Positions 35,704 to 45,041 of a DNA stretch of 64,000 nucleotides are shown in pieces. The notes below the pieces were generated by a model. The model was given only the letters and a program-made list of their open reading frames with translations, ran no database searches and was not told where the DNA came from. The DNA comes from Chryseobacterium indologenes (GTDB lineage Bacteria > Bacteroidota > Bacteroidia > Flavobacteriales > Weeksellaceae). Both the position numbers and the translations under genes were made by a program. Position 1 is the first letter of the stretch. Every line of letters starts with the position of its first letter. The DNA is taken from positions 1,240,001 to 1,304,000 of the forward strand of contig NZ_CP074372.1 in NCBI RefSeq assembly GCF_018362995.1. Direction: 5' to 3'.

Positions 35704-37650
35704 TTATCTCTTGTGTTTAATTCTGTGTAATTTATACTTTTTATCTTTCTTCTGTCTTAAAATAATTCCGGCCAATGGTGGTAATTTTACAGTCATTGAT
35801 TTCGGATATCCCCGCCATTCTTCATTTTTCTCTTCCAGTATTTCGGGTTCTACTCCGCTTCCGCTGTATTTTTCATCATCGGAATTTAAAACGACTTCCC
35901 AATGAGTTCCTGCCGGAATCCCGATTTTATAATCCAGTACTTTTGGAGCAAGATTTAAGGCTACCATAGCAACATCATCTTTTTTCTTTCCTTTTCTAAG
36001 GTATACATATACTGAGTTTTCCAAATCATCTGCTTCTACCCATTCAAAACCGTGTTTATCAAACTGATTTTCATAAAAAGCGGAGTCTGAGGCGTACAGG
36101 TGATTCAGTTCTTTAACGATTTCCTGCATTCCTTTATGAACAGGATATTTCAGCAAATGCCAGTCGAGACTTCTGGTAAAGTTCCATTCGCTGGTCTGCC
36201 CGAATTCATCCCCCATAAAAAGCAGTTTGGCTCCCGGATGAGTATACATGTATACATATAAGGTCCGGAGGTTTGCAAACTTCTGCCATTCATCCCCTTT
36301 CATTTTATAGATGAGACTTGCTTTTCCGTGTACCACTTCATCGTGGGACAAAGGCATCATATAATTTTCATTGTACATGTACATCGAAGCAAATGTCAGT
36401 TTATGGTGATGGAACTTCCGATTAGCAAAATCTTCTTTGAAATAATCTAACGTATCATGCATCCAGCCCATCATCCATTTCATTCCAAAGCCAACACCTC
36501 CGTCATGAACAGGTTTTGTAAGCATGGGGAAATCTGAGCTTTCTTCCGCAATGGTCATAATATTATTCCCGAATTCCTTGTATACAGCTGTATTGAACTC
36601 CTGCAGAAAAGTTTTAGCTTCCAGATTCACATTGGTTCCATAGATATTAGGTTCCCATTCACCCTCATTTCTTGAATAATCAAGATGAAGCATTGAAGTT
36701 ACAGCATCTACACGCAATCCGTCAGCATGGTAGCGGTCCAGCCAGAACATGGCATTGGAGATCAGAAAAGATTTCACTTCGTTTCTTCCGTAATTGAAAA
36801 TATGGGACTTCCAATCGGGATGAAAACCTTTTCTCGGATCTTCATGTTCATAAAGATATGACCCGTCGAAACGGTGAAGACCATTAGCATCTCCCGGAAA
36901 ATGAGAAGGAACCCAATCCAGGATAACGCCTATATTATTTTGATGAAGTTCATCAATAAGAAACATCAGATCCTGTGGTGAACCGAAGCGTGAAGTCGCC
37001 GCATAAAAACCGGTAATCTGATATCCCCAGCTTGGATCATACGGATACTCCATCACAGGCATGAATTCTACGTGAGTAAAACCCATTTCCCTGATATAAG
37101 GCACAAGCTTTTTGGCAATATCCCGGTAATTCAGAAAGCGGTCAGGATAATCCCCGTCTCTTACCCACGAACCCAGATGCAGTTCATATACGGATATAGG
37201 AGCTTCCAGTCTGTTTTTTTCCCAGCGCTTATCCATCCATTCCTGATCATTCCATTCATACCATGTAGTAGAAACCAGAGAAGCAGCCTGAATATTTTGT
37301 TCCCAGCTCAATGCATATGGATCACTTTTTTCCAGAATTTCACCACCCTGGGTTTCAATAGCATATTTGTATAATGTTCCCCAGGTTAAGCCATCAATAA
37401 ATCCTTCCCAAATTCCAGACCCATCCCATCTCGGAAACAGAATATGATCTTTATGATTCCAGTTATTAAAATTTCCGATAACGGAAACTTTCTTTGCATT
37501 CGGCGCCCATACTGAAAAGTACACTCCCTTTACACCCTCTTTTTCTGCAGAATGTGCTCCAAATTTACCATACAGCTTATAATGTCTACCTTCTTTAAAA
37601 AGGTACACATCATGATCGGTGAAAAGCGTATAGGTTTTAACAGAATTCAT
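35704..37650 (-). CDS. glgB: 1,4-alpha-glucan branching enzyme (GH13)
   Basis: 648 residues. Makes the alpha-1,6 branches of glycogen. An N-terminal CBM48 domain (KGVYFSVWAPNAKKVSVIGNFNNWNHKDHIL) precedes the GH13 barrel. Active-site elements: GFTHVEFMPVMEYPYDPSWGY, DGLRVDAVTSMLHLDY (nucleophile Asp), IAEESSDFP (acid/base Glu) and MPLSHDEVVHGK. First gene of glgB-glgA-glgC. The ATG was chosen one codon in from a TTG. Confidence 0.97.
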   Translation of the reverse strand: MNSVKTYTLFTDHDVYLFKEGRHYKLYGKFGAHSAEKEGVKGVYFSVWAPNAKKVSVIGNFNNWNHKDHILFPRWDGSGIWEGFIDGLTWGTLYKYAIETQGGEILEKSDPYALSWEQNIQAASLVSTTWYEWNDQEWMDKRWEKNRLEAPISVYELHLGSWVRDGDYPDRFLNYRDIAKKLVPYIREMGFTHVEFMPVMEYPYDPSWGYQITGFYAATSRFGSPQDLMFLIDELHQNNIGVILDWVPSHFPGDANGLHRFDGSYLYEHEDPRKGFHPDWKSHIFNYGRNEVKSFLISNAMFWLDRYHADGLRVDAVTSMLHLDYSRNEGEWEPNIYGTNVNLEAKTFLQEFNTAVYKEFGNNIMTIAEESSDFPMLTKPVHDGGVGFGMKWMMGWMHDTLDYFKEDFANRKFHHHKLTFASMYMYNENYMMPLSHDEVVHGKASLIYKMKGDEWQKFANLRTLYVYMYTHPGAKLLFMGDEFGQTSEWNFTRSLDWHLLKYPVHKGMQEIVKELNHLYASDSAFYENQFDKHGFEWVEADDLENSVYVYLRKGKKKDDVAMVALNLAPKVLDYKIGIPAGTHWEVVLNSDDEKYSGSGVEPEILEEKNEEWRGYPKSMTVKLPPLAGIILRQKKDKKYKLHRIKHKR

Positions 37651-37760
37651 CAAGACCGGTTTGTATTTATATTTTCTTTGAAACTACGAAAAATACTGAC
37701 AATAGCGATGAATTATTCATCAAATAATTGTCAACTTCATTTCGGTTTTCGTCTATCTAT

Positions 37761-37768
37761 CAAATATA
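37761..37768 (-). promoter_or_regulatory. Candidate -7 box of the glg operon
   Basis: Reads TATATTTG on the minus strand, matching TAnnTTTG, about 110 bases upstream of glgB. A TTTGAG lies only about 13 bases further up, shorter than the usual spacing. Confidence 0.4.
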
Positions 37769-37849
37769 TCATTTTTTAACTCAAATTTTTATGATTTCAA
37801 AACAATCTTTTTTTATACATTTAACATTAATATTTATTAAACACACACG

Positions 37850-38971
37850 ATGAGGTTTGAACTTTATACTGAAGAAAAAGATGACAGACCGGTATTTATC
37901 ACCGGAAATTTTAACGGCTGGAATCCCAAAGATTACAATTTTCAGCTTAAACAAACTGATCCTTCCCACTATTTTATAGAAATTGATGATCAGACTCTTC
38001 CAGAAGAAATTGACTACAAATTCACAAAAGGAGGCTGGGAAAATGTGGAGCTGGACCAATATGGAAATATCACGCCCAACCGAAAAGTAAAAAAATCCAT
38101 TGGCAAAACTTCCGATACTATTGAAAAATGGAGATTAAACTGGGGTCCGTTCAAGGAAGAATATTATCCCATTGCTGAAGTGATTTCCGAAAATTTTTAT
38201 ATCCCGCAGCTTGACCGCCACCGTAAAGTCTGGGCACTGCTTCCCTACGATTATCATACAACGGATAAGCGATATCCTGTTTTATACCTTCAGGACGCTC
38301 AGAACCTCTTCAATGAAGGTAGCGGCTTCGGAAACTGGGAAATTGACAAGAAACTCTCTATCCTAGCAGAATATGGGCGTGGTGACCTTATCATTATTGC
38401 CATAGAACATGGAAGCGAGGAAAGGATTAAAGAATATATTTTCGATAATGATCATGTCGCCAACGGTTCTGAGGGGAAAAAATATATCCGTTTTATTGCA
38501 GATACTTTAAAGCCTTTTGTAGATGAAAATTACAGAACAAAAAAAGACCGTGACAATACCGGAATCGGGGGCAGTTCATTAGGGGCACTCATCAGCATTT
38601 ACAGTGGATTTCTTTATCCTGAGGTCTATTCTAAATTATTGATATTCTCTCCTTCTCTTTGGGTTGAGCCTAATAATAACTTTCCAATGATGAATTTCCG
38701 GGTTCCTTTTAAAACAAAAATTTATCTTTATGGAGGCGGTCAGGAAGGGTCTAAAATGGTTAAAAGAATTCATATTTTTGAAGAATATCTGAAGAGATGG
38801 GAAGAAAAAAAGCTGTTTGATTTTGAGTTTAAGACCAATATCAATCCCGAAGGCACTCATAATGAATTTTACTGGTCACAGGAGTTTCCAAGGGCTATTG
38901 AATGGCTGTTCTATGACAACACAGAAAATCCTGTAGAAGTAAAACCACAACAACAAAGCATTAAAAACTAA
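37850..38971 (+). CDS. Putative esterase with N-terminal CBM48/AMPK-like glycogen-binding domain
   Basis: 373 residues, no signal peptide, so cytoplasmic. Residues 1-90 look like a CBM48/AMPK-type domain: RPVFITGNFNGWNPKD, then DYKFTKGGWENVELDQYGN, as in glycogen-binding modules. Residues 110-355 are an esterase-D-type alpha/beta hydrolase (VWALLPYDYHTTDKRYPVLYLQDAQNLF), nucleophile elbow GGSSLG (S243) and a C-terminal GTHNEFYW histidine. It is divergent from the glycogen operon. A glycogen- or maltodextrin-linked deacylation is inferred only. Confidence 0.8.
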   Translation: MRFELYTEEKDDRPVFITGNFNGWNPKDYNFQLKQTDPSHYFIEIDDQTLPEEIDYKFTKGGWENVELDQYGNITPNRKVKKSIGKTSDTIEKWRLNWGPFKEEYYPIAEVISENFYIPQLDRHRKVWALLPYDYHTTDKRYPVLYLQDAQNLFNEGSGFGNWEIDKKLSILAEYGRGDLIIIAIEHGSEERIKEYIFDNDHVANGSEGKKYIRFIADTLKPFVDENYRTKKDRDNTGIGGSSLGALISIYSGFLYPEVYSKLLIFSPSLWVEPNNNFPMMNFRVPFKTKIYLYGGGQEGSKMVKRIHIFEEYLKRWEEKKLFDFEFKTNINPEGTHNEFYWSQEFPRAIEWLFYDNTENPVEVKPQQQSIKN

Positions 38972-39057
38972 ATCTATAAACCGTTGCAGAAAATTCAGGC
39001 AATCAGGAACAAATGAAGGTAGCGGTAGAATGAATTTAGACAATATAACATCTATTT

Positions 39058-40473
39058 ATGAAACTAATCAATAAAAAAAACAAAAATTACACCCAAGTCT
39101 TCCACCTGTTTACAGAGGAAGAATGGACAAAATCCAGTAAAAATTTCAACAAAAATATTTCAACTTTTTTTACGGGAAAGAAATATGAAGTTTTCATCAA
39201 TGCTCATGAAGAAGGAGTTACCTATTTCATTGGATTAGGAAAATCCACATTACAAAATTTTGAAATCCAGCAGGTGGCAGTCAAATTCTCACAGACACAG
39301 AAAGAAAAACTGCAGGCAGTGCCTACGCTTGCTCTGGCAGATTTTATGAATGAAAAACAATTTGAAGAATTTACAAAAGGATTATTGATTGGGACTTACA
39401 ACTACCCTTTTGAGAAAAAACATGCTTTCTGGAATGTAAAATTTGAATTACATTTTGAGAATTTAAGTCAGAAAAAACTAGATCATATCAGCCAGAAAGC
39501 GGAAGCATTGGTAAACGGACAAACTGCCTGCCAGGACTGGCTCAACAAACCGGCCAATCTTAAAAAACCGGATATCTTAAGTGCATATCTTAAAAATCTG
39601 GCCAAAAAATATGAATTAAAATACACGGTTTTCAACAGGAAAAAATGTGAAGAGCTTGGATTGGGTGCTTATCTTTCAGTCAATCAGGGAAGTGCTTACG
39701 ATGCAGCATTCACTATTTTAGAATATAAAACTACGGTTAAAAATGCCAAAACTTTCGGACTGGTTGGAAAATGTGTATTGTTTGATACCGGAGGAATATC
39801 CATAAAAAGCTCTGCCAATCTTCATTATATGAAATCTGATATGGGCGGTGCTACAGCTGTTTTGGGAACGTTAATTTATGCTGCAGAAATGCATCTTCCT
39901 GTGAACATTATTGCTGTTCTTCCTATCACAGACAATGCTGTTTCTGAAAAAGCCCTGCTTCCAAGTGATGTGATCACAGCATACAACGGAAAAACCATTG
40001 AAGTACTTGATACCGATGCCGAAGGCCGTTTGATCCTTGCAGACGGATTATCTTATCTTTCTAAAAACTACAAAACAGATTTTCTGATTGATCTGGCTAC
40101 TCTCACAGGGAGTTCTGTAAGAATGTTTGGTGACACCTGTGCTGCGATGTTTTCCAATAATGAAGAATTGAAAAACAGCCTGATCAAAACAGGAGATCAA
40201 ACCAATCAGAGAGTGTGGAATCTTCCTTTATGGGATGTCTGGAAAGACGATATTCAGTCTGATGTAGCCGATATGAAAAACATCTCTCTGAAGCCTGTAG
40301 GAGACTGCATTATTGCCGCAAAATTTTTAGAGCAATTCACTGAAAATCATCCTAGTTGGGCTCATTTGGATATTGCCGGAGTAGCATTTGGAAACGTAGG
40401 ATATGCCAAGGAGAAAGCAGCAACAGGATTTGGGGTTCAACTCCTCGTGAATTTAATTGAAAATTATCATTAA
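39058..40473 (+). CDS. Leucyl aminopeptidase family protein (M17)
   Basis: 471 residues. Cuts N-terminal residues from peptides using two metals. The C-terminal catalytic half has VLFDTGGISIKSS (from about 240), a MKSDMGGATAVLG block, and the metal-binding DTDAEGRL near 317, followed by LADGLSYL and DLATLTGSSVRMFG. The usual NTDAEGRL reads DTDAEGRL and the usual FDSGG reads FDTGG, so it belongs to a somewhat divergent subfamily. It lies 86 bases after the esterase gene. Confidence 0.9.
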   Translation: MKLINKKNKNYTQVFHLFTEEEWTKSSKNFNKNISTFFTGKKYEVFINAHEEGVTYFIGLGKSTLQNFEIQQVAVKFSQTQKEKLQAVPTLALADFMNEKQFEEFTKGLLIGTYNYPFEKKHAFWNVKFELHFENLSQKKLDHISQKAEALVNGQTACQDWLNKPANLKKPDILSAYLKNLAKKYELKYTVFNRKKCEELGLGAYLSVNQGSAYDAAFTILEYKTTVKNAKTFGLVGKCVLFDTGGISIKSSANLHYMKSDMGGATAVLGTLIYAAEMHLPVNIIAVLPITDNAVSEKALLPSDVITAYNGKTIEVLDTDAEGRLILADGLSYLSKNYKTDFLIDLATLTGSSVRMFGDTCAAMFSNNEELKNSLIKTGDQTNQRVWNLPLWDVWKDDIQSDVADMKNISLKPVGDCIIAAKFLEQFTENHPSWAHLDIAGVAFGNVGYAKEKAATGFGVQLLVNLIENYH

Positions 40474-40551
40474 AAATTAGTTTTTTACAAAAAAACTCTG
40501 TATAATTGATTAGTGGATTTTCAAAACCGCACGATATTACATTTTATGATA

Positions 40552-40585
40552 TTGATAAAACAACAAATAAATGCTTTTATTTTTG
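40552..40585 (+). promoter_or_regulatory. Candidate promoter of the ligase cluster
   Basis: TTG at 40552-40554 and TATTTTTG at 40578-40585 with 23 bases between, slightly long for a Bacteroidota promoter. It lies 29 bases before the chosen ATG and supports that start over an upstream GTG. Confidence 0.5.
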
Positions 40586-40614
40586 AAAATTCACTAAATC
40601 TTAAAAAACATTAT

Positions 40615-41829
40615 ATGGAGAAGAAAACTATTGTATGTATTTCGTGCTATTATAAAGGCTACGATTTTATGGACGAAATGAAGAATCTCGGCAATAAAAT
40701 CATCTTAGTAACCTCTGAAAACCTTAAAGAAAAAAACTGGCCCTGGCATGCAATTGATGAGGTATTTTACATGCCGGAACTCAAGCCGTCCGTATGGAAT
40801 CTGGAGCATCTGATCCAGGGATTTTCCCACCTGATGAAAACCAGAAAAGTAGATGCTGTAGTGGCATTGGATGATTATGATGTAGAAAAAGCAGCATTAA
40901 TCAGGGAGACATTCCGTATTCCGGGAATGGGACAGACCACCCACCGATATTTCAGGGATAAACTGGCTATGCGGCAGAAAGCAAAAGATTCAGAGATCAG
41001 CGTTCCTGAATTTACAGCTGTATTCAATGATAATGAAGTCAACGAGTTTACAGACCGCGTTCCTGCACCATGGGTATTGAAACCCCGCTCTGAAGCTTCA
41101 GCATCAGGAATCAAGAAAATAACCTCCAAAGAACAGCTTTATGAGGCATTAGAAACACTGGGAGAAGAACGTCATCTTTTTTTACTGGAAAGCTTTAAAC
41201 CCGGAGACGTTTACCATGTGGACAGCCTTACTTTTAATAAAAAAATTGTATTCACTTCCGCCTCAAAATACCTCGCTCCTCCTATGCAGGTTTCCCATGA
41301 AGGCGGAGTATTCCGGTCCAAGACTTTAGGCCGGTATTCCGAAGAGTTCAAAGCACTTGAGGAAATTAATGCCAAAGTACTTTCCAATTTCGGATTGATC
41401 AATGGGGCTACCCATACAGAATTTATCCGTGGAAAAGAAGATGGCAAATGGTATTTCCTTGAAACCTCATCAAGGGTTGGCGGTGCTCATATCCCGGATC
41501 TGGTAGAAGCTTCAAGCGGTATCAATATCTGGAGAGAATGGGCTAAAATTGAAGATGCTCTCCTGAGAGGCAGTGATTACAGTGTTTCACCACCCACAGG
41601 ATATTACTCAGGGCTGATTGTAGCGCTGATTAAAGATAAAGAACCTGATTACAGCAGTTTTGAATGTGAAGAAGTTGTAAAGTTTCTTCCGATAGATTAT
41701 CATGTCGGGATTGTTTACAAATCCGGTGACGCCTCCGTGGTACAGGAGAGACTGGACTCTGCAGCAGAAATGATTCACGCAGATATGCTGAATATTCTCC
41801 CTCCCAAAAGCAATAAGCTCAGTTCATAA
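40615..41829 (+). CDS. ATP-grasp ligase A of the ligase cluster
   Basis: 404 residues. An N-terminal pre-ATP-grasp Rossmann-like domain (KKTIVCISCYYKGYDFMDEM ... IILVTSENL) is followed by the ATP-binding subdomain (RDKLAMRQKAKDSEISVPEF, WVLKPRSEASASGIKKI) and the metal-binding end (THTEFIRGKEDGKWYFLETSSRVGGAHIPDLV). The order matches carboxylate-amine or carboxylate-thiol ligases that use an acylphosphate. Substrates unknown. The start at an ATG is preferred; a GTG 34 codons upstream would lie before the promoter. It leads a plus-strand run with esterase, ATP-grasp, GCS2 and GATase genes. Confidence 0.85.
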   Translation: MEKKTIVCISCYYKGYDFMDEMKNLGNKIILVTSENLKEKNWPWHAIDEVFYMPELKPSVWNLEHLIQGFSHLMKTRKVDAVVALDDYDVEKAALIRETFRIPGMGQTTHRYFRDKLAMRQKAKDSEISVPEFTAVFNDNEVNEFTDRVPAPWVLKPRSEASASGIKKITSKEQLYEALETLGEERHLFLLESFKPGDVYHVDSLTFNKKIVFTSASKYLAPPMQVSHEGGVFRSKTLGRYSEEFKALEEINAKVLSNFGLINGATHTEFIRGKEDGKWYFLETSSRVGGAHIPDLVEASSGINIWREWAKIEDALLRGSDYSVSPPTGYYSGLIVALIKDKEPDYSSFECEEVVKFLPIDYHVGIVYKSGDASVVQERLDSAAEMIHADMLNILPPKSNKLSS

Positions 41830-41832
41830 ATC

Positions 41833-42106
41833 ATGAAGCCTGAGATTCAAAATGTTATTAAATTCATAATATACAGTCTGCCAGAAGATTCCATCGGAAA
41901 ATGTAATTTAGAGAACATCAATCCCGGAAAATGTCAAAGCCAGGCTTATTATCAGTTTGTAAATTCAACTCATTCGAATAGGCCTGGATCAAAATGGGTT
42001 TTTAAAGAAAATATTATTCTGGAGCATCCAAAATCAGAAACAATTGTACCGGATATTTTAGAAAAAAGATCAACTGGGAGGAATTGAATTTATCAACTTA
42101 ATATAG
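41833..42106 (+). pseudogene. Small gene of unknown function, apparently frameshifted near its end
   Basis: The open frame runs from an ATG three bases after ligase A to a TGA at 42085-42087 (84 residues, KPEIQNVIKFIIYSLPEDS at the start). Its codon use is good. An A6 run at 42062-42067 lies close to the end. Dropping one A changes the tail from EKRSTGRN to EKDQLGGIEFINLI and moves the stop to 42104-42106. The GGIEFIN-type ending resembles that of small DUF2283-like proteins, so an extra A is suspected. Alternatively the 84-residue form is real. Function unknown; it lies between ligase A and the esterase and is probably co-transcribed. Confidence 0.5.
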
Positions 42107-42133
42107 CACAGTATTAAAATTAAACAAAGAAAA

Positions 42134-42847
42134 ATGCCTCATATAGAACATACAGAGTATTATTCAAATATATTGGGAATCAGCCTCAAGATAGAAGTGA
42201 CCGGACATTACGGTCATCCTATCATTATGTTTCCTACTTCTCAGGGACAATATACCCAGAATCATGATTTCCACCTTAACGGAAGCATCAATTGGTTTAT
42301 AGAACAGGGAAAAGTAAAGCTTTACAATGTTCAGACCATCGACAGCTGGAGCTTTTATGATGATAAAATATCTCCCCAGCAAAGAATAAGAAACTATGAA
42401 CGATATGTACAGTTTCTGATCCAGGAATTCGTTCCCTATATCCAGAAACTCCATAAAACCCATCGCATAGCAGTGGCCGGAGCCAGTTTTGGAGGATATC
42501 ACGCTGCCAATTTTGCATTCAGATTTCCTGATGTGGTTTCTCATCTGTTCTGCCTTTCCGGAGCGTTCAGTATAAGAAATTTTATGGACGGCTATTCTGA
42601 TGAAACGGTTTACTTTAACTGTCCGAGGGAATTTGTAAGAAATGACGAAGCCTGGAAATATAAACACATGCATATTGTGCTCAGCACTTCTGATCAGGAT
42701 ATCTGTAAAGATAAAAATGTTGAAATGGCCGAAATTTTAAGACTGAAAGGAATAGACTTCTGGTATGACGAAAGAAAATGGATAGGTCACGACTGGCCGC
42801 TGTGGAGAATGGTCTTCCCAACCTTCATAGGAAACTTTTTCTCTTAA
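42134..42847 (+). CDS. Alpha/beta-hydrolase esterase of the ligase cluster
   Basis: 237 residues, no signal peptide. Esterase-D/PHB-depolymerase-like fold: GHPIIMFPTSQGQYTQNHDF for the oxyanion region, nucleophile elbow GASFGG (S118), acid in STSDQDIC, and histidine in WIGHDWPLW. A conserved DFWYDERKW follows. It lies between the two ATP-grasp genes and probably acts on the pathway product, for example releasing it from a carrier or trimming an ester; this is inference. Confidence 0.85.
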   Translation: MPHIEHTEYYSNILGISLKIEVTGHYGHPIIMFPTSQGQYTQNHDFHLNGSINWFIEQGKVKLYNVQTIDSWSFYDDKISPQQRIRNYERYVQFLIQEFVPYIQKLHKTHRIAVAGASFGGYHAANFAFRFPDVVSHLFCLSGAFSIRNFMDGYSDETVYFNCPREFVRNDEAWKYKHMHIVLSTSDQDICKDKNVEMAEILRLKGIDFWYDERKWIGHDWPLWRMVFPTFIGNFFS

Positions 42848-42902
42848 AAACAATAGAAAGACAAATAGAAAAAAATATACACCCATCTTAAAAACAAAAA
42901 TT

Positions 42903-43856
42903 ATGACAAAAAAAGTAGGAATTCTTTTCGGTATGGAAGACACGTTTCCCTGGGCATTTATAGACAAAGTGAATGAACTGGGAGGTGGAGAAATCATAGC
43001 TGAACCCGTTACTATCGACAAATTAGAACAGGGTGCAGACTATGGTTATGCGGTAATCATCGACAGAATTTCGCAGGACGTTCCCTTTTACAGAGCTTAC
43101 CTGAAAAATGCCGCACTTAATGGCACTTATGTAATCAACAATCCATTCTGGTGGAGTGCTGATGAAAAATTTTTCAATAATGCCCTGATGTCTAAACTTG
43201 GTATCCCTCTTCCTAAGACTGTTCTGCTTCCGTCACACGAAAGACCGGACAATACTTCTGAAACTTCATTCAGAAATCTGAAATTTCCACATGACTGGGA
43301 ATATATCTTTAATTATGTAGGATTTCCGGCATACATGAAGCCTCACGACGGCGGTGGCTGGAAAAATGTTTACAGAGTGGAAAATCCGGATGACCTTTGG
43401 AACAAATTAGGTGAAACAGAACAGCTGGTGATGATGGTACAGGAAGAAATAATCTTTGATGATTATTACAGAGTTTACTGTCTGGGCAGAAAATATGTTC
43501 ACATCATGCCTTACGAACCAAGAAACGCACCTCATCTGAGATATGCTACTACGCACCAGACAGAAGGTAAAGAACTTGAAAAACTGCTGAAAACCATCCA
43601 TGATTATACCATTACCATGAATGAGGCGTTGGGATATGACTTCAACACGGTAGAATTTGCCGTAAGAGATGGTATTCCTTATGCAATTGACTTCTGCAAC
43701 CCGGCTCCGGATGCGGACAGAAATTCTGTAGGAGAAGAAAATTTTGCATGGATTATAGAACACGCAGCAAAGCTGGCTGTAGAAAAAGCTAAAGAATATG
43801 TTCCAGGGAAACCTAATATTACCTGGGGAACCTTTGTGAAAGATTCCATTAAATAA
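42903..43856 (+). CDS. ATP-grasp ligase B (RimK-like) of the ligase cluster
   Basis: 317 residues. Pre-grasp domain with VGILFGMEDTFPWAFIDKVN; ATP-binding part with ADEKFFNNALMSKLGIPLPKT and FPAYMKPHDGGGWKNVYRV; metal-binding end with VEFAVRDGIPYAIDFCNPAPDADRNS. The layout is that of RimK/D-Ala-D-Ala-type amide-bond ligases. A MMVQEEIIFDDYYRVYCLGR segment carries the glutamates that hold magnesium. It begins 56 bases after the esterase and ends 31 before the GCS2 gene. Confidence 0.87.
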   Translation: MTKKVGILFGMEDTFPWAFIDKVNELGGGEIIAEPVTIDKLEQGADYGYAVIIDRISQDVPFYRAYLKNAALNGTYVINNPFWWSADEKFFNNALMSKLGIPLPKTVLLPSHERPDNTSETSFRNLKFPHDWEYIFNYVGFPAYMKPHDGGGWKNVYRVENPDDLWNKLGETEQLVMMVQEEIIFDDYYRVYCLGRKYVHIMPYEPRNAPHLRYATTHQTEGKELEKLLKTIHDYTITMNEALGYDFNTVEFAVRDGIPYAIDFCNPAPDADRNSVGEENFAWIIEHAAKLAVEKAKEYVPGKPNITWGTFVKDSIK

Positions 43857-43886
43857 CATTCAAAAAGAATTAAAAAACACAAGAAA

Positions 43887-45008
43887 ATGCATCATCAGTT
43901 TACTATTGGAATTGAAGAAGAATATCAGATCATCGATGTCGAAAGCAGAGATCTGGTTTCTCACGTTTCAAAAATCATTGAAGGCGGCAAGGCGGTTTTA
44001 AGTGAAAATTTAAAGCACGAAATGCACGAATCCATGATTGAAATGGAAACAGGAATCTGCCAGAATATTCAGGAAGCAAGAGCAGAATTGACGAATTTAA
44101 GACGTCATCTTATCAATATTGCCCACGAGCAGGGACTGCGTGTTTCCGGAGGAGGCACCCATCCTTTTTCACATTGGTCAGAAAACAATATCACCCAGGG
44201 AGAAAGATACATCAAAATCGTGGATGATATGGGAGATGTAGCCCGTGAAAATCTTATTTTTGGTCTGCACGTCCACATTGGAATTCCTAATCGTGAAGAA
44301 GGGGTGAGAATTCAGAATGTAATGCGTTACTTTCTTCCTCATGTGTATGCCCTTTCTACCAATTCACCATTCTGGATCGGAAGATATACAGGCTTTAAAT
44401 CGTACAGACAGGAAATCTTCGTGAAATTCCCGAGAACCGGTATTCCAAGTTATTTCAACTCTCTGGCAGAATTCGACAGCTATGTAGATCTTCTGGTAAA
44501 AACGGGAACTATCGACAATGCCAAGAAAATCTGGTGGGATTTACGGGTACATCCGTTCTACCCTACGATTGAATTCAGAATCTGTGATATGCCGCTAAGA
44601 ATTGACGAAACAGTATGTCTTGCAGCTATCATGCAAAGTCTTGTTGCTAAAATCTATAAACTTCACCAGCAGAATCTGAGTTTCAGAAGCTACAGAAGAC
44701 TCCTGTTGAACGAAAATAAATGGCGCGCCTCCAAAAGTGGTATTGAAGCCCATCTGATCGATTTTGGAAAAGAAGAATCTGTTCCATATCCTCATTTATT
44801 AAAGGAACTTCTGGAGTTTATTGATGATGTGGTAGATGATCTGGGATGCCGTCACGAAGTGGAATATGCCTGGAAAATTCTTGAAAACGGAACCGGCGCA
44901 GACAGGCAGCTTCAGATCTTTAAAGAAACAGGTGATCTCACGAAAGTCGTTGATTATATGATCTCTGAAACGGAGTATGGCATAACACATGGTGAACCTG
45001 CTTCATAA
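43887..45008 (+). CDS. Carboxylate-amine ligase (GCS2/YbdK family)
   Basis: 373 residues, close to the usual YbdK length. GCS2 enzymes form gamma-glutamyl-type amide bonds with ATP; E. coli YbdK has weak glutamate-cysteine ligase activity. The opening FTIGIEEEYQIID is the glutamate-binding motif, followed by HEMHESMIEMETGICQNIQEA, then GGGTHPFSHW, FGLHVHIGIPN and RTGIPSYFNS, and a DLRVHPFYPTIEFRICDMPL block that fits metal and nucleotide binding. Substrates in this pathway are unknown. Confidence 0.9.
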   Translation: MHHQFTIGIEEEYQIIDVESRDLVSHVSKIIEGGKAVLSENLKHEMHESMIEMETGICQNIQEARAELTNLRRHLINIAHEQGLRVSGGGTHPFSHWSENNITQGERYIKIVDDMGDVARENLIFGLHVHIGIPNREEGVRIQNVMRYFLPHVYALSTNSPFWIGRYTGFKSYRQEIFVKFPRTGIPSYFNSLAEFDSYVDLLVKTGTIDNAKKIWWDLRVHPFYPTIEFRICDMPLRIDETVCLAAIMQSLVAKIYKLHQQNLSFRSYRRLLLNENKWRASKSGIEAHLIDFGKEESVPYPHLLKELLEFIDDVVDDLGCRHEVEYAWKILENGTGADRQLQIFKETGDLTKVVDYMISETEYGITHGEPAS

Positions 45009-45041
45009 TTTTTTTGGTAACTTTACAAAAAATATGATGTA

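Noticed and set aside
40513..40614. GTG start adding 34 residues to ATP-grasp ligase A
   Set aside because: The extra residues lack a domain pattern and the promoter box lies between this GTG and the ATG.
41833..42087. A ribosomal precursor peptide (graspetide type) for the ATP-grasp ligases
   Set aside because: The small gene product has no leader-core layout or repeated Thr/Glu core, and the ATP-grasp proteins do not look like graspetide ligases.
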